Origin: Rhodococcus rhodochrous
Lineage (GTDB): Bacteria; Actinomycetota; Actinomycetes; Mycobacteriales; Mycobacteriaceae
NCBI RefSeq assembly: GCF_900187265.1
Contig: NZ_LT906450.1
Location: 3,463,444-3,527,443 of the forward strand
Reading direction: 5' to 3'
DNA length: 64,000 nucleotides
Shown here piece after piece: positions 36,152 through 45,187 of the stretch (within the stretch, counting starts at the first letter, position 1; the number at the start of each line of letters is the position of its first letter). Below the pieces are notes generated by a model. The model made no database searches, was not told the DNA's origin, and was given only the letters and a program-made list of their open reading frames with translations. The position numbers and the translations under genes were made by a program.

Positions 36152-37929
36152 CGGAGTGCGCCCGCCTGGTCGCTGTAGATACCCTCGATCGTCTCGGCGT
36201 AATTGCGGAGCACAACGGCGCGTTTCACCTTGAGGCTCGGGGTGAGTTCGCCGGATTCCACGGTCAGATCGCGTGGCAGTATCCGGTACTGTTTGATCGT
36301 TTCCCAGCGGTTGAGCCTGCAGTTGACCTCGGAGATTGCCTGCTCGACTGCTGTCGACACTGCATCGTCCGGCAGGTCACCGCGCACTTCGGGGTCGATG
36401 GTCAGCAGAATGCTCACGAAGTTTCGTCCGTCGGCGACCACAACTGCCTGCGACACCAGTGGGCAGGTGGCCACTACCGCCGATTCGATCAGGGCCGGTG
36501 CGATGAACTTTCCACCGCTGGTCTTGACCAGATCCTTTTTACGATCGGTGATCTTCAGGAACCCGTCGGCATCGACCTCACCGATATCACCGGTGGCGAA
36601 CCACCCGTCGGCGTCGATGACCTCGGCAGTTTGCTCTGGTAGACCGTGGTAGCCGCGCATGATCCCGGGCCCCCGCAGCATGATCTCTCCGTCATCGGCG
36701 ATGCGGACCTCGGTTCCCGGGAAGGGCTGTCCGACGGTGCCGATACGAATATCGCCCGGCCGGTTCACGAATGCGGCGCCCGTGGTCTCGGTGAGGCCGT
36801 ATCCCTCGTTGATCGCCAGGCCGATGGCCGCGAACCACTCGGCGATCTGCGGCGACAATGCTGCACTACCGGAGACGAGGTACTCGATCCGTCCGCCGAA
36901 ACCGCGCCGGATCCGCGCGAAAACGAGCCGGTCAGCAACGAAGAGTTGCATCCGTTGCAGCACCGTGGCCCGACCGGCCGAGCGTCGGCGAACAGCGTCG
37001 ACCCCGACCGCGATAGCCCAGTCGAAAAGGGCTTTCCGCATGCCCCCCTGGGCAGTGACCATGCTGACGACCCGGGCGTGAATCTTCTCGAAAACGCGCG
37101 GTGCAGCGGCCATGAAGGTCGGCCGGATGATCGGCAGGTTGTCGACGATCCGGTCTATCCGGCCGTCCACCGCCGTAACGAACCCCGTTTCGTACTGGGC
37201 GGCGAGCAGCAACTTGCCGAAGACATGGGACAACGGCAGCCACAGAAACTGCACGTGGTCGGGCCGGACAACGTCCTCACTCGCCACCGCCGCGCCCAAG
37301 TAGAGCCAGTTGGCATGGGTCAACTCCACCCCTTTGGGTCGTCCCGTGGTGCCCGAGGTGTAGATGATCGTCGCGAGTTGATCGCGACCGACCGCCCGCA
37401 CGGACTTGACAACAGCATCCGCGTCTTCTCGAAGATGCCTGCGGCCGAGCAGCGCCAGTTGCGCAAGCGTGAGGACCGAATCATCGGCAGCGTCGGCGTC
37501 GCCGTCGAACAGCACAACATGGCGCACCGCGGTTTCGGAGGCTCGAATCTTTGCCAGCTGATCACGATCCTCGGCGAAGACGACGACAGCGCCGGCGTCC
37601 GCCAGGATGTAGCCGACACCTTCGGCGTTCGTACTCGGGTACACAGTGGTGGTCGCCGCGCCGGCCAGCGCAATGGCGAGATCGGCAAGGATCCATTCCA
37701 GACGGGTCGAGCCGGCAATGGCAACCCGGTCTTCCGCGAGCACACCCAAGGCAAGCAAACCTGCGGCGAGGTCCGTGGCACGCCGAGCAGTCTCCGACCA
37801 CGTCAAGGTCAGCCAGCCCGTATCCGTCTCATTGGGCGCACGGAACGCCGGTGCATGCGGCGCCCTCCCGGCCTGAGCGAGGAAACACGCGCCGACCGAG
37901 TCAAATTTGTCAACGGCGAGAGTGGTCAT
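36148..37929 (-). CDS. Long-chain-type acyl-CoA ligase (FadD15-like)
   Basis: This 593-residue AMP-forming ligase activates a carboxylic acid as its CoA ester. The complete signature IIYTSGTTGRPKGVELTHANW is present, with NEGYGLTETTGA, GYHGLPEQTAEV, FATGDIGEVDADG, ITDRKKDLVKTSGGKFIAP and a C-terminal lysine region (LKVKRAVVL). The ATG at 37929 (MTTLAVDKF) is chosen. A longer reading runs into the operator region. It is the first gene of the operon, reading away from the TetR gene. It suggests the pathway starts with, or produces, an aromatic or aliphatic acid. Confidence 0.9.
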   Translation of the reverse strand: MTTLAVDKFDSVGACFLAQAGRAPHAPAFRAPNETDTGWLTLTWSETARRATDLAAGLLALGVLAEDRVAIAGSTRLEWILADLAIALAGAATTTVYPSTNAEGVGYILADAGAVVVFAEDRDQLAKIRASETAVRHVVLFDGDADAADDSVLTLAQLALLGRRHLREDADAVVKSVRAVGRDQLATIIYTSGTTGRPKGVELTHANWLYLGAAVASEDVVRPDHVQFLWLPLSHVFGKLLLAAQYETGFVTAVDGRIDRIVDNLPIIRPTFMAAAPRVFEKIHARVVSMVTAQGGMRKALFDWAIAVGVDAVRRRSAGRATVLQRMQLFVADRLVFARIRRGFGGRIEYLVSGSAALSPQIAEWFAAIGLAINEGYGLTETTGAAFVNRPGDIRIGTVGQPFPGTEVRIADDGEIMLRGPGIMRGYHGLPEQTAEVIDADGWFATGDIGEVDADGFLKITDRKKDLVKTSGGKFIAPALIESAVVATCPLVSQAVVVADGRNFVSILLTIDPEVRGDLPDDAVSTAVEQAISEVNCRLNRWETIKQYRILPRDLTVESGELTPSLKVKRAVVLRNYAETIEGIYSDQAGALR

Positions 37930-38035
37930 GTCACAGCTTTCGTGTGGTGTTGCGAAAGACGGAAGGGACGCCGGACCCCATGCGAGATCGCAGCGCGTGC
38001 CGTGATGGTCGGCCATCGTCACCAACCTTCACTGA

Positions 38036-38092
38036 TGACGATATCGTCACCTACGAACAGCACGTCAGTCAAGACAATTGACAGAATCGTCA
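38036..38092. promoter_or_regulatory. Right copy of the paired-operator region (catabolic operon / tetR)
   Basis: The perfect palindrome TGACGATATCGTCA (38036-38049) and the related TGACAGAATCGTCA (38079-38092) start 43 bases apart in the 182-base divergent gap between the acyl-CoA ligase and tetR genes. TTGACT on the minus strand between them may be the -35 of the operon promoter, so repressor binding would flank the promoter. A near-copy lies at 32119-32176. Confidence 0.75.
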
Positions 38093-38111
38093 TTACTGAC
38101 GCCACGCAGGT

Positions 38112-38774
38112 ATGATCGACCGAGTGACCGCTCCCCAGAATCGGCTCGAACGCCGCAAGCTGAGAACTCGGACAGCACTCATCAGCGCTGCCCAATCACT
38201 GCTCGCGGCAGGGAATCAGAACGTGCCCGTCCTGCAGATCACGCAGCTCGCCGACGTCGGGATGGGTTCCTTCTACAATCACTTCGAAACGAAGGAACAG
38301 CTGTTCGAAGCAGCGGTCGACAACGCGCTAGAGGCGCTCGGCGATGTACTCGATGCGCTGACCGACCACCTGACCGATCCGGCAGAAATCTTCGCGCAAT
38401 CCCTCCGGTTGACCGGACGCCTGCATCGACTCGCACCAAAGATGAGCAAGGTCGTACTCTCGGCAGCACCCGGCCAGATGTCATCGGATCGCGGACTTGC
38501 CGCACGCGCCCGCCGCGACCTCGCCAGCGGCATCGAAGCCGGCCGCTTCTCGATCCCCGACCTCGACCTCACGCTCGTTGTGGTGTCCGGAGCCGTCGTG
38601 TTCCTCGGTCAACTGCTGCACGACCAGCCCGACCGCGACGACGCGGCCGCCAGCGACCGAATCACCGAGGATCTACTGCGTTTCGTCGGAGTTCCCGATG
38701 AGGAAGCACGTGCGATCTGCGCTCAACCACTCCCCGACCTACAACAGCTGCTCGCGGACACCGCGATCTGTTGA
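38112..38774 (+). CDS. TetR-family regulator of the catabolic operon
   Basis: This 220-residue regulator has the TetR helix-turn-helix (RRKLRTRTALISAAQSLLAA, then VLQITQLADVGMGSFYNHFETKE with the recognition helix; about residues 14-64). A ligand domain follows. It lies divergent from the acyl-CoA ligase gene with two TGACGnnnnCGTCA palindromes between them, so it very likely represses the operon until a pathway intermediate, perhaps a CoA ester, binds. The start at 38112 (ATG) has a GCAGG upstream. Confidence 0.88.
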   Translation: MIDRVTAPQNRLERRKLRTRTALISAAQSLLAAGNQNVPVLQITQLADVGMGSFYNHFETKEQLFEAAVDNALEALGDVLDALTDHLTDPAEIFAQSLRLTGRLHRLAPKMSKVVLSAAPGQMSSDRGLAARARRDLASGIEAGRFSIPDLDLTLVVVSGAVVFLGQLLHDQPDRDDAAASDRITEDLLRFVGVPDEEARAICAQPLPDLQQLLADTAIC

Positions 38775-38790
38775 TCAGTGGGCACGGTAA

Positions 38791-38971
38791 TGCTCGGTCA
38801 CGATCGTTCGCCGGACCCCGGATCTGGTACAGCTCACGGTCACCTACCCGGACAGCTACGCATCCAAATTCGACCTCGGCGTGTTCTGGCACGCGCAGTC
38901 GCCAGCGCTGCTAGAGGTCGGACCCGTCCTGCACCCCGACTACGCGGTAGCCGGCAATATGGACGCCCTGT
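38791..38971 (+). pseudogene. Unrecognised gene fragment
   Basis: A frame open from 38791 reads RRTPDLVQLTVTYPDSYA and then SKFDLGVFWHAQSPALLEVG with HPDYAVAGNMDALF. Its codon use looks like real coding sequence, but there is no start codon before the fragment. It then runs into the HTH remnant in another frame. I do not recognise the family. It may be the middle of a gene broken when the island formed. Confidence 0.3.
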
Positions 38972-39154
38972 TCAACCGAACAAGCCGACCACGCGATCGA
39001 CCTCTACAGCCGAGGCTGGTCCCTGGCCAAGGTAGCCCGACACATCGCCGTCAACCCGACCACAGTCCTGACCCGACTGCGCGAACGCGGCGTCCGAACT
39101 CGCGACAACCCACGGACGAACCCGGCCCTGACAACCGACAGCCAGCTGGCCTGA
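38972..39154 (+). pseudogene. HTH protein remnant, related to the gene at the other end of the island
   Basis: About 60 codons read EQADHAIDLYSRGWSLAKVA, then HIAVNPTTVLTRLRERGVRTRDN, and end in TGA at 39152. This aligns with the second helix-turn-helix of the protein at 27438-27899. The first helix-turn-helix and the start are missing. It is probably a truncated copy of the same family rather than a working gene. Confidence 0.6.
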
Positions 39155-39282
39155 AGGCAGCCGAGTCCTCCCGACCTAATCAACACCAGGAGCAACGAAG
39201 ACACTTTAGGGGAACTAGAACCCTCACAACCAGGATTTCCCCTGCTCAGCGCCACGTCCAGATTGAGCGTCCAGTAGCAACA

Positions 39283-39315
39283 GTGAACCCCCAAGTCTCT
39301 GACCTGGGGGTTCAC
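39283..39315 (-). terminator. Terminator after tRNA-Ala copy 1
   Basis: An 11-bp inverted repeat (39283-39293 with 39305-39315) immediately follows the 3' end of the tRNA on the minus strand. Confidence 0.7.
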
Positions 39316-39318
39316 CTA

Positions 39319-39394
39319 TGGTGGAGCTAAGGGGACTCGAACCCCTGACCCCCACACTGCCAGTGTGGTGCGCTACCAGCTGCGCCATAGCCCC
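39319..39394 (-). tRNA. tRNA-Ala (GGC), CCA encoded
   Basis: The minus strand folds as a cloverleaf: acceptor GGGGCTA with TAGCTCC, anticodon loop CTGGCAG (anticodon GGC), T-arm GGTTCGAGTCC. The discriminator A is followed by an encoded CCA (complement of 39319-39321). It is identical to the second copy over 73 bases, except that the second copy lacks CCA. Confidence 0.95.
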
Positions 39395-39427
39395 TTGCAC
39401 GGCCCTGACGGGGACCGCCACCGAAGA

Positions 39428-39459
39428 CTACAGGCGAGAGCGTGAACTCTCGCCTGTAG
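39428..39459 (-). terminator. Terminator after tRNA-Ala copy 2
   Basis: A perfect 13-bp inverted repeat (39428-39440 with 39447-39459) with loop CGTGAA lies just after the 3' end of the upstream tRNA copy. The two tRNA genes are therefore likely to be separate transcription units. Confidence 0.75.
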
Positions 39460-39467
39460 CGATCTTG

Positions 39468-39540
39468 TGGAGCTAAGGGGACTCGAACCCCTGACCCCCA
39501 CACTGCCAGTGTGGTGCGCTACCAGCTGCGCCATAGCCCC
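39468..39540 (-). tRNA. tRNA-Ala (GGC), CCA not encoded
   Basis: The body has the same 73 bases as the copy at 39319-39394, with anticodon GGC. The sequence after the discriminator A is CAAG on the tRNA strand, so CCA must be added after transcription. A recent tandem duplication is the simplest origin. Confidence 0.95.
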
Positions 39541-39686
39541 GTACTCGGTTGTACCGTCGCGCTCCAGTAACCACTTCGCGCTGAAAGAAAACTACACCAT
39601 CGCGCTCGGCGCCAACAAATCGGCTGGTAGACGGCGTGACCGTGGCGGGAGCACGCATCCTGCGCGGACTCCCGCCACCGCGTCGT

Positions 39687-40436
39687 CTATCCGACGAGTT
39701 CGCTCACCCAGTTCTCGTTGCCGAGCGCGTCGACGACTGTTCCCTCGTACACGACGGCCGGGGTGCCGGCCGCGCCGGTCGTGGCCAGGAGCTGGCGTCC
39801 TGCCTCCGCGTCGGCCGAGGCCTGTTCGATCCGGGCACCGTCGGTGATGCACTGTGCGACGTCCTCGGATGCACCCGCGTCGCGGGCCATCTGCGCGAGA
39901 CCCGCATTGTCGATGTCACCCTTGCCGCCCTCGGCCGGCTGGTTGTCGGGCGACAGCAGGGCGTCGTGGAATGCGGAGAACGCGCGGGCGTCCCCGCTCT
40001 CGGCGACACACTGCGCCGCCGCTACGGCGCGGGTCGAGTAGTCGCCGCTGCTCGACGCCCGGTCGAGGAAGGCGAGCATCCGGTACCGCACCGCCAGCTG
40101 CCCGTCGTCGATCGCCTGGGCGAGTTCCTGCGAGTGCTTGTGTTCGAGTTCGGCGCAGTAGGGGCACATCGGGTCCTCGAACAGGTCGACGGTCCGCGAG
40201 GCATCGGGACGGCCCAGCAGGATCGCGCCGTCGTCCTCGATCGTGACCTCCACCGCGGTGTTCTGCACGGAGCCGTAACCGTCGTTGCGGGGATCGCTGC
40301 CACCCGACGACCACAGGACCCCACCGACGACGAGCGCACCGATCACCAGGATCGCGATGCCACCGAGAATGTAGGTGAACCTGTTCGACGTCGGCTCCGG
40401 TGTGTACTTACCGGATGAGACCTTCTTCGCGCTCAC
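39687..40436 (-). CDS. Membrane-anchored DsbA-like thiol-disulfide oxidoreductase
   Basis: This 249-residue protein has an N-terminal membrane anchor (about residues 25-47: FTYILGGIAILVIGALVVGG) and an extracytoplasmic thioredoxin fold with active site CPYC in FEDPMCPYCAELE (about residues 98-110). The later TPAVVYEGTVVD holds the cis-proline. It should form or shuffle disulfides in secreted proteins. It sits beside a MauE/DoxX-type membrane protein gene, a pairing seen with VKOR- or MauE-supported disulfide systems. The start is GTG 40436; further upstream the frame is non-homologous. Confidence 0.87.
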   Translation of the reverse strand: MSAKKVSSGKYTPEPTSNRFTYILGGIAILVIGALVVGGVLWSSGGSDPRNDGYGSVQNTAVEVTIEDDGAILLGRPDASRTVDLFEDPMCPYCAELEHKHSQELAQAIDDGQLAVRYRMLAFLDRASSSGDYSTRAVAAAQCVAESGDARAFSAFHDALLSPDNQPAEGGKGDIDNAGLAQMARDAGASEDVAQCITDGARIEQASADAEAGRQLLATTGAAGTPAVVYEGTVVDALGNENWVSELVG

Positions 40437-40476
40437 GGATGCTGCCTCTGCTGCTCGTCGGTGGGAAAGGACGATC

Positions 40477-40968
40477 TCACTCTGCCATCGACGGCTGAGG
40501 GGCTGCTGAGAGGGAAACCCGTGAGCCCGGACCGAGCGCGAACCAGGTGCGCGGCCGGACGACCAGCCATATCGACATCGCCAGGAAACCGACGTCGCGG
40601 GCGATCTCGACGGCATAGTCGCGTCCGTCGACACCCTCGACCACGCCTCCTCCCCCGAAGCAGCCGCAGTCGATCGACAGACCGCGCGCCCATGCCGAGG
40701 CGATCGCGGCGACGAGCGCGACCAGTCCCAGGGCGCTGACGAGCGCTGCGCAGCGCGTCGCGAGACCGACGAGCAGGACCAGCCCGAGGGCCAACTCCAG
40801 CACAGGGAAGACGGTGGCGAACGGCCGCACCCAGTCGGTCGGCAGGATCTGGTACGCCCGTACCGCCACGACGGTCTGCGTCGGGTCCGAGAACTTCACC
40901 CAACCGGAGACGAGCCACACCGCCGCGAGACCGTATCGGGCGAGCGTGGAGACGTGACCGACCCACAT
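40477..40968 (-). CDS. MauE/DoxX-family membrane protein
   Basis: This 163-residue protein has four hydrophobic segments. SGWVKFSDPTQTVVAVRAYQIL and ELALGLVLLVGLATR resemble the MauE/DoxX family, and a cysteine pair in SIDCGCFG is placed as in MauE-type redox partners. It lies 40 bases upstream of the DsbA-like gene on the same strand and may recycle it. The start ATG 40968 is the most likely of several. Confidence 0.8.
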   Translation of the reverse strand: MWVGHVSTLARYGLAAVWLVSGWVKFSDPTQTVVAVRAYQILPTDWVRPFATVFPVLELALGLVLLVGLATRCAALVSALGLVALVAAIASAWARGLSIDCGCFGGGGVVEGVDGRDYAVEIARDVGFLAMSIWLVVRPRTWFALGPGSRVSLSAAPQPSMAE

Positions 40969-40994
40969 GCGGGCGACAGTACCGGGCGGTCGTC

Positions 40995-42212
40995 TCACCG
41001 TGCCGTGTCGTCGGTCACCGGTGTCGCCTGCTCCGCGACACGGGGGCGTCCGGCGAGGAACCACGGCAGGGTCGCCGCCAGCATGATGACGCCCGTGACC
41101 GCGAAGGCCGTCGAGTACGACAACCGGTCCGCGAGGAAGCCGGCGGCGACCGGGCCGATCACCGCGCCGACATCGGCGACCATCTGGAAGGTCGCGAGCA
41201 CCGGTCCGCCCCGGGCCTTGCTGCCCACGACGTCCGCCACAGCGGCCTGCTGCGAGGGGTTCGACAGTCCGGACCCCATACCCGCCACGAACGACGTGAT
41301 GAGGAACCAGACGACGCTCTCGGTGAAGCCCATCGCGATCGTGCTGACCCCGCACACCACCAGGCCGGCCAGGACGAAGGGGCGCCGCCCGAACCGGTCG
41401 GACAGCTTGCCCGACTTGATGAGGACCAGAGCGTTGCCCACTGCGAAGGCGGTCAGCGCGACACCTGCGAACGCCTCACCCTCGTCGAGGGCCTCGACGA
41501 CGAACAGCGGCACCATCGCCACGCGGACCCCGAACACCACCCAGCCGTTGGCGAAGTTCGATCCCAGCGCGGCGCGGTAGATCGGCGAGCGCAGCGCGTC
41601 GCGCAGGCGCATGACGGGCACGCCGTCCCCGCTGTCGGGACGGGCGAGCTCCGACGAACGCAGGCTGATCCCCACGACCGAGGCAGCCACGAGCAACGCC
41701 ACGGCGTAGATGAGGAAGGGTGCGCGCAGCCCCAGTCCGATCAGGGCACCGCCGAAGAGCGGGCCGAGGATGTTGCCCATGAGGAAGCTGGTCGCGTACA
41801 GGCCGGAGACGCGCCCGCGGGCGTCTGGGGGCGCGATCCGCACGATCAGACCGAGCGCCGACACCGTGAACATCGTCGACCCGATGCCGCCGAGCGCACG
41901 GAAGACGAGCAGCTGCCAGTAGCTCGCCGCGAACGCGCACGCACCCGTCGACAGGGCGACGATGAGCAGGCCCGTGATGTAGACGGGCCGCTCCCCCAGC
42001 TTCTGCACCAGCGACCCGCTCGCGGGTGCGAAGAGCAGCCGCATCGCCGCGAACGACGAGACGACGACCGTCGCCGCCGTCACACCGACGTCGAAGCTGC
42101 GCGCGAACTGGGGCAGCGCGGGAGCGACGAGACCGAAGCCGAGCGCGATCACGAAACTCGCGACGACCAGAACCCAGATTTCCCGCGGCAACGCCGCGTC
42201 ACGTGTCCGCAT
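40995..42212 (-). CDS. MFS transporter (drug-efflux type)
   Basis: This 405-residue protein has 12 predicted membrane helices of the major facilitator superfamily. The loop 2-3 motif is present as GSLVQKLGERPVYITG. Motif C-like RALGGIGSTMF and GPLFGGALIG fall in the N-terminal half, and GKLSDRFGRRPFVLAG marks the equivalent loop in the second half. It probably exports drugs or other small molecules by proton exchange. The substrate is unknown. The ATG at 42212 is preferred. A GTG at 42239 would add nine residues. Confidence 0.87.
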   Translation of the reverse strand: MRTRDAALPREIWVLVVASFVIALGFGLVAPALPQFARSFDVGVTAATVVVSSFAAMRLLFAPASGSLVQKLGERPVYITGLLIVALSTGACAFAASYWQLLVFRALGGIGSTMFTVSALGLIVRIAPPDARGRVSGLYATSFLMGNILGPLFGGALIGLGLRAPFLIYAVALLVAASVVGISLRSSELARPDSGDGVPVMRLRDALRSPIYRAALGSNFANGWVVFGVRVAMVPLFVVEALDEGEAFAGVALTAFAVGNALVLIKSGKLSDRFGRRPFVLAGLVVCGVSTIAMGFTESVVWFLITSFVAGMGSGLSNPSQQAAVADVVGSKARGGPVLATFQMVADVGAVIGPVAAGFLADRLSYSTAFAVTGVIMLAATLPWFLAGRPRVAEQATPVTDDTAR

Positions 42213-42272
42213 GATGTCCACGATGTTAGCGAGGCGCACGACCTCGCCCGGTCGCGCGGTGGGCGAGCGGAC

Positions 42273-43901
42273 TCAGGACAGGACGGACGAGACGAGTTCG
42301 CGTGCCGCCTGCTGGACCTCGGCGAGATGATCGGGGCCGCGGAACGATTCGGCGTAGATCTTGTAGACGTCCTCGGTTCCGGAGGGGCGGGCGGCGAACC
42401 ACGCGTTCTCGGTGGTGACCTTCAGGCCGCCGATCGCGGCGCCGTTGCCGGGAGCCTCGGTGAGCGTCGCGGTGATCGGTTCGCCGGCCAGTTCGGTGGC
42501 GCCGACCTGCTCCGGCGACAGCTTCGACAGCACCGCCTTCTGCTCGCGCGTCGCCGGGGCGTCCACACGCGCATAGGCGGGGTCGCCGTACCGATCGACG
42601 AGATCGGCGTAGTAGCGGGACGGGCTCTTCTCCGTCACTGCGGTGATCTCCGCTGCGAGCAGGGCGAGGACGATGCCGTCCTTGTCGGTGGTCCACACCG
42701 AGCCGTCGCGCCGGAGGAAGGACGCACCGGCACTCTCCTCCCCACCGAAGCCCAGCGACCCGTCGCTCAGCCCGGGCACGAACCACTTGAAGCCCACCGG
42801 CACCTCGAGCAGGTCGCGGCCGAGACCGGCGGCGACCCGGTCGATCATCGACGAGCTCACGAGCGTCTTGCCCACCTTGCTCGACTCCGCCCAGCCCGGG
42901 CGGTTCCGGAACAGATAGTCGATCGCGACGGCGAGATAGTGGTTCGGATTGAGCAGACCGGCATCGGGGGTGACGATGCCGTGCCGGTCGGCGTCGGCGT
43001 CGTTGCCCGTCGCGAGGTCGTAGGCCCCGCGATTGCTGATCAGCGACGCCATGGCGTTCGGCGACGAGCAGTCCATCCGGATCTTCCCGTCGGTGTCGAG
43101 CGTCATGAACCGCCAGGTGGCGTCGACGAGCGGATTGACGACGGTGAGGTCGAGCGCGTGCCGTTCGGCGATCTCGCCCCAATAGTCGACGCTCGCACCA
43201 CCCAACGGGTCGGCACCGATCCGTATCCCGGCGGCGCGGACGACGTCGAGATCGACGATGTTCGGCAGATCGTCGATGTACGCGGCGAGGAAGTCGTGTC
43301 GTCCTGCCGAGGCGAGGGCCGAGGAGAGCGGCACCCGCTTCACTCCGTCGAGTCCGGCGGCGAGCAGTTCGTTGGCGCGGGCGGCGATGACCGACGTCGC
43401 ATCGCTGTCGGCCGGCCCGCCCGACGGCGGGTTGTACTTGAAGCCGCCGTCGCGCGGAGGGTTGTGAGAGGGGGTGACGACGATGCCGTCGGCGCGGGCA
43501 CCCGACCCGGAATTGTGCTGCAGGATCGCATGACTGACGGCCGGGGTCGGGGTGTAACGGTCGCGGGAGTCGACGACCACCTCGACGTCGTTCGCGACGA
43601 GCACTTCGAGTGCACTCGCCCACGCCGGTTCGGACAGGGCGTGCGTGTCGCGGCCGAGGAACAGCGGGCCCGATGTGCCCTGCTGGGCGCGATATTCGAC
43701 GATGGCCTGGGTGGTCGCGAGGATGTGGGCTTCGTTGAACGCACCGTCGAGGCTCGAGCCGCGATGGCCGGACGTACCGAAAGCCACCTGCTGCGAAGCA
43801 TTCTCGGGATCCGGTTGCACGGTGTAGTAGGCGGTGACAAGGTGTGCGAGATCTTCGAGATCCGCCGCGGTGGCCGGCTGTCCCGCTCGTTCGTGCGCCA
43901 T
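42273..43901 (-). CDS. pgm: Phosphoglucomutase (alpha-D-glucose phosphate-specific)
   Basis: This 542-residue enzyme interconverts glucose 1-phosphate and glucose 6-phosphate for glycogen, trehalose and cell-wall sugar synthesis. The phosphoserine loop [11 protein letters not shown], substrate motif [10 protein letters not shown], metal loop DADADRHG and C-terminal phosphate site [12 protein letters not shown] are all intact. The length matches E. coli Pgm. It is monocistronic. The IS481-family element inserted about 175 bases upstream of its start, so its promoter region could be affected. Confidence 0.95.
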   Translation of the reverse strand: MAHERAGQPATAADLEDLAHLVTAYYTVQPDPENASQQVAFGTSGHRGSSLDGAFNEAHILATTQAIVEYRAQQGTSGPLFLGRDTHALSEPAWASALEVLVANDVEVVVDSRDRYTPTPAVSHAILQHNSGSGARADGIVVTPSHNPPRDGGFKYNPPSGGPADSDATSVIAARANELLAAGLDGVKRVPLSSALASAGRHDFLAAYIDDLPNIVDLDVVRAAGIRIGADPLGGASVDYWGEIAERHALDLTVVNPLVDATWRFMTLDTDGKIRMDCSSPNAMASLISNRGAYDLATGNDADADRHGIVTPDAGLLNPNHYLAVAIDYLFRNRPGWAESSKVGKTLVSSSMIDRVAAGLGRDLLEVPVGFKWFVPGLSDGSLGFGGEESAGASFLRRDGSVWTTDKDGIVLALLAAEITAVTEKSPSRYYADLVDRYGDPAYARVDAPATREQKAVLSKLSPEQVGATELAGEPITATLTEAPGNGAAIGGLKVTTENAWFAARPSGTEDVYKIYAESFRGPDHLAEVQQAARELVSSVLS

Positions 43902-44076
43902 GTGCTCTCCTCGTCGAAGGTGGTGTTCTCATCTTGCCGCCGATCCGCGGCACGCGCGGGATGAGTACCCCGATCCGCGCGTCGATACGGACAACGGACG
44001 AAATGGTCATCGCGGCCGCGGGACCAAAGTTTCTGACTCGAAAGTAATGTTGGTGCTCACAATTAGGTGGGCTAAC

Positions 44077-45187
44077 TGTTGCGGGTCATGACGTTGTAGA
44101 CACCACCAGGGGCTGACGAAGGCGGACGGGCCTTCCGACGGCAGGATGGGAAGTACCACCAACTCATCCGCCGAACGAAAGAACCCGTCCGTGCTCCACC
44201 GTAACGCCCCACTGTCCGTCGAAGGTCGCCGCCGTCTCGTCGAGCGGTGCCAGACTCGTCCGCTGTCCCATGTCGCCGCCGAGATGGGGATCTCCCGGGC
44301 CTGCGCCAGCAAATGGATGGCCCGCTACCGCGAACACGGTGAACTCGGCCTGCTCGACCGCCCCAGCGTCCCGCACCACCAGCCCACCGCGACCCCGGCC
44401 GAGACCGTGGCGCGGATCGAGACCCTGCGACGGAAGCACAAGTGGTCCGCGGCTCGTATCGCACACGAGCTCGCCGCCGACGGCATCAGCATCCCGGTAC
44501 GCACCGTCAGCCGGCACCTCGCTCACCTCGGCTTGAACCGGCGCAGGTTCCTCGATCCGAACGGCGAGAACAACCGCCAGCCACGCCGGATCATCGCCCG
44601 CTGGCCCGGCCACATGGTGCACGTCGACATCAAAAAAGTCGGCCGAATCCCCGACGGCGGTGGCTGGCGGGTCCACGGCAAGGGCTCGGATCAGGCCAAG
44701 AAAGTCGAGCGCGCCAAGACCGCCGGTGCCCGCGCCGGCTACGTCTACCTGCACTCGGCGGTCGACGGGTTCTCCCGCCTCGCCTACACCGAGGCCCTGG
44801 CCGACGAGAAAGCCGCCACGGCAATCGGGTTCATGCACCGGGCGAGAGTGTTCTTCGCCGCCCACGGCATCGTGCACATCCACCGGGTGGTCACCGACAA
44901 CGGGTCCTGCTACCGGGCGAAGGACTTCGCGAAAGTGCTCCACGGTGGCCGGCATCAACGGATCACCCCGTACACCCCTCGTCACAACGGGAAGGTCGAG
45001 CGCTACAACCGGATTCTGGCCGAGGAGTTCCTCTACGCCCGCGTCTGGGTCAGCGAACGGCAACGCGCCCAGGCGCTACAGGTGTGGAATGTGCACTACA
45101 ACTATCATCGTCCGCATACTGCCGTCGGTAATCGGCCGCCCGCGAGCAAACTCCGGACCGGTGTCACCAACGTCATGGCCTCATACA
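44077..45187 (+). mobile_element. IS481-family insertion sequence, intact
   Basis: This 1111-bp element has 28-bp inverted repeats starting TGT (44077-44104 and 45160-45187, 21 of 28 identical, both ending GACACC on their inner side). It is flanked by a perfect 6-bp direct repeat GCTAAC (44071-44076 and 45188-45193). Intact ends, target duplication and transposase point to a recent insertion. Confidence 0.92.

Larger units (their letters stand above)
27434..39318. other. Accessory genomic island
   Basis: This roughly 11.9-kb stretch differs from its flanks. Base composition is visibly less G/C-rich, with many A/T third positions. Mobile-element genes and remnants are present, and a complete catabolic operon with its own regulator is carried. 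It begins just after the DUF1772 terminator with a two-HTH gene. It ends with a related HTH remnant next to tandem tRNA-Ala genes, whose 3' ends face the island. No integrase and no repeat of the tRNA 3' end at the left border were found, so the mechanism of arrival is open. Confidence 0.65.

Noticed and set aside
39541-39686. Gene between tRNA-Ala copy 2 and the DsbA-like gene
   Set aside because: The open frames are short, lack ribosome sites and resemble nothing known; the stretch looks non-coding.
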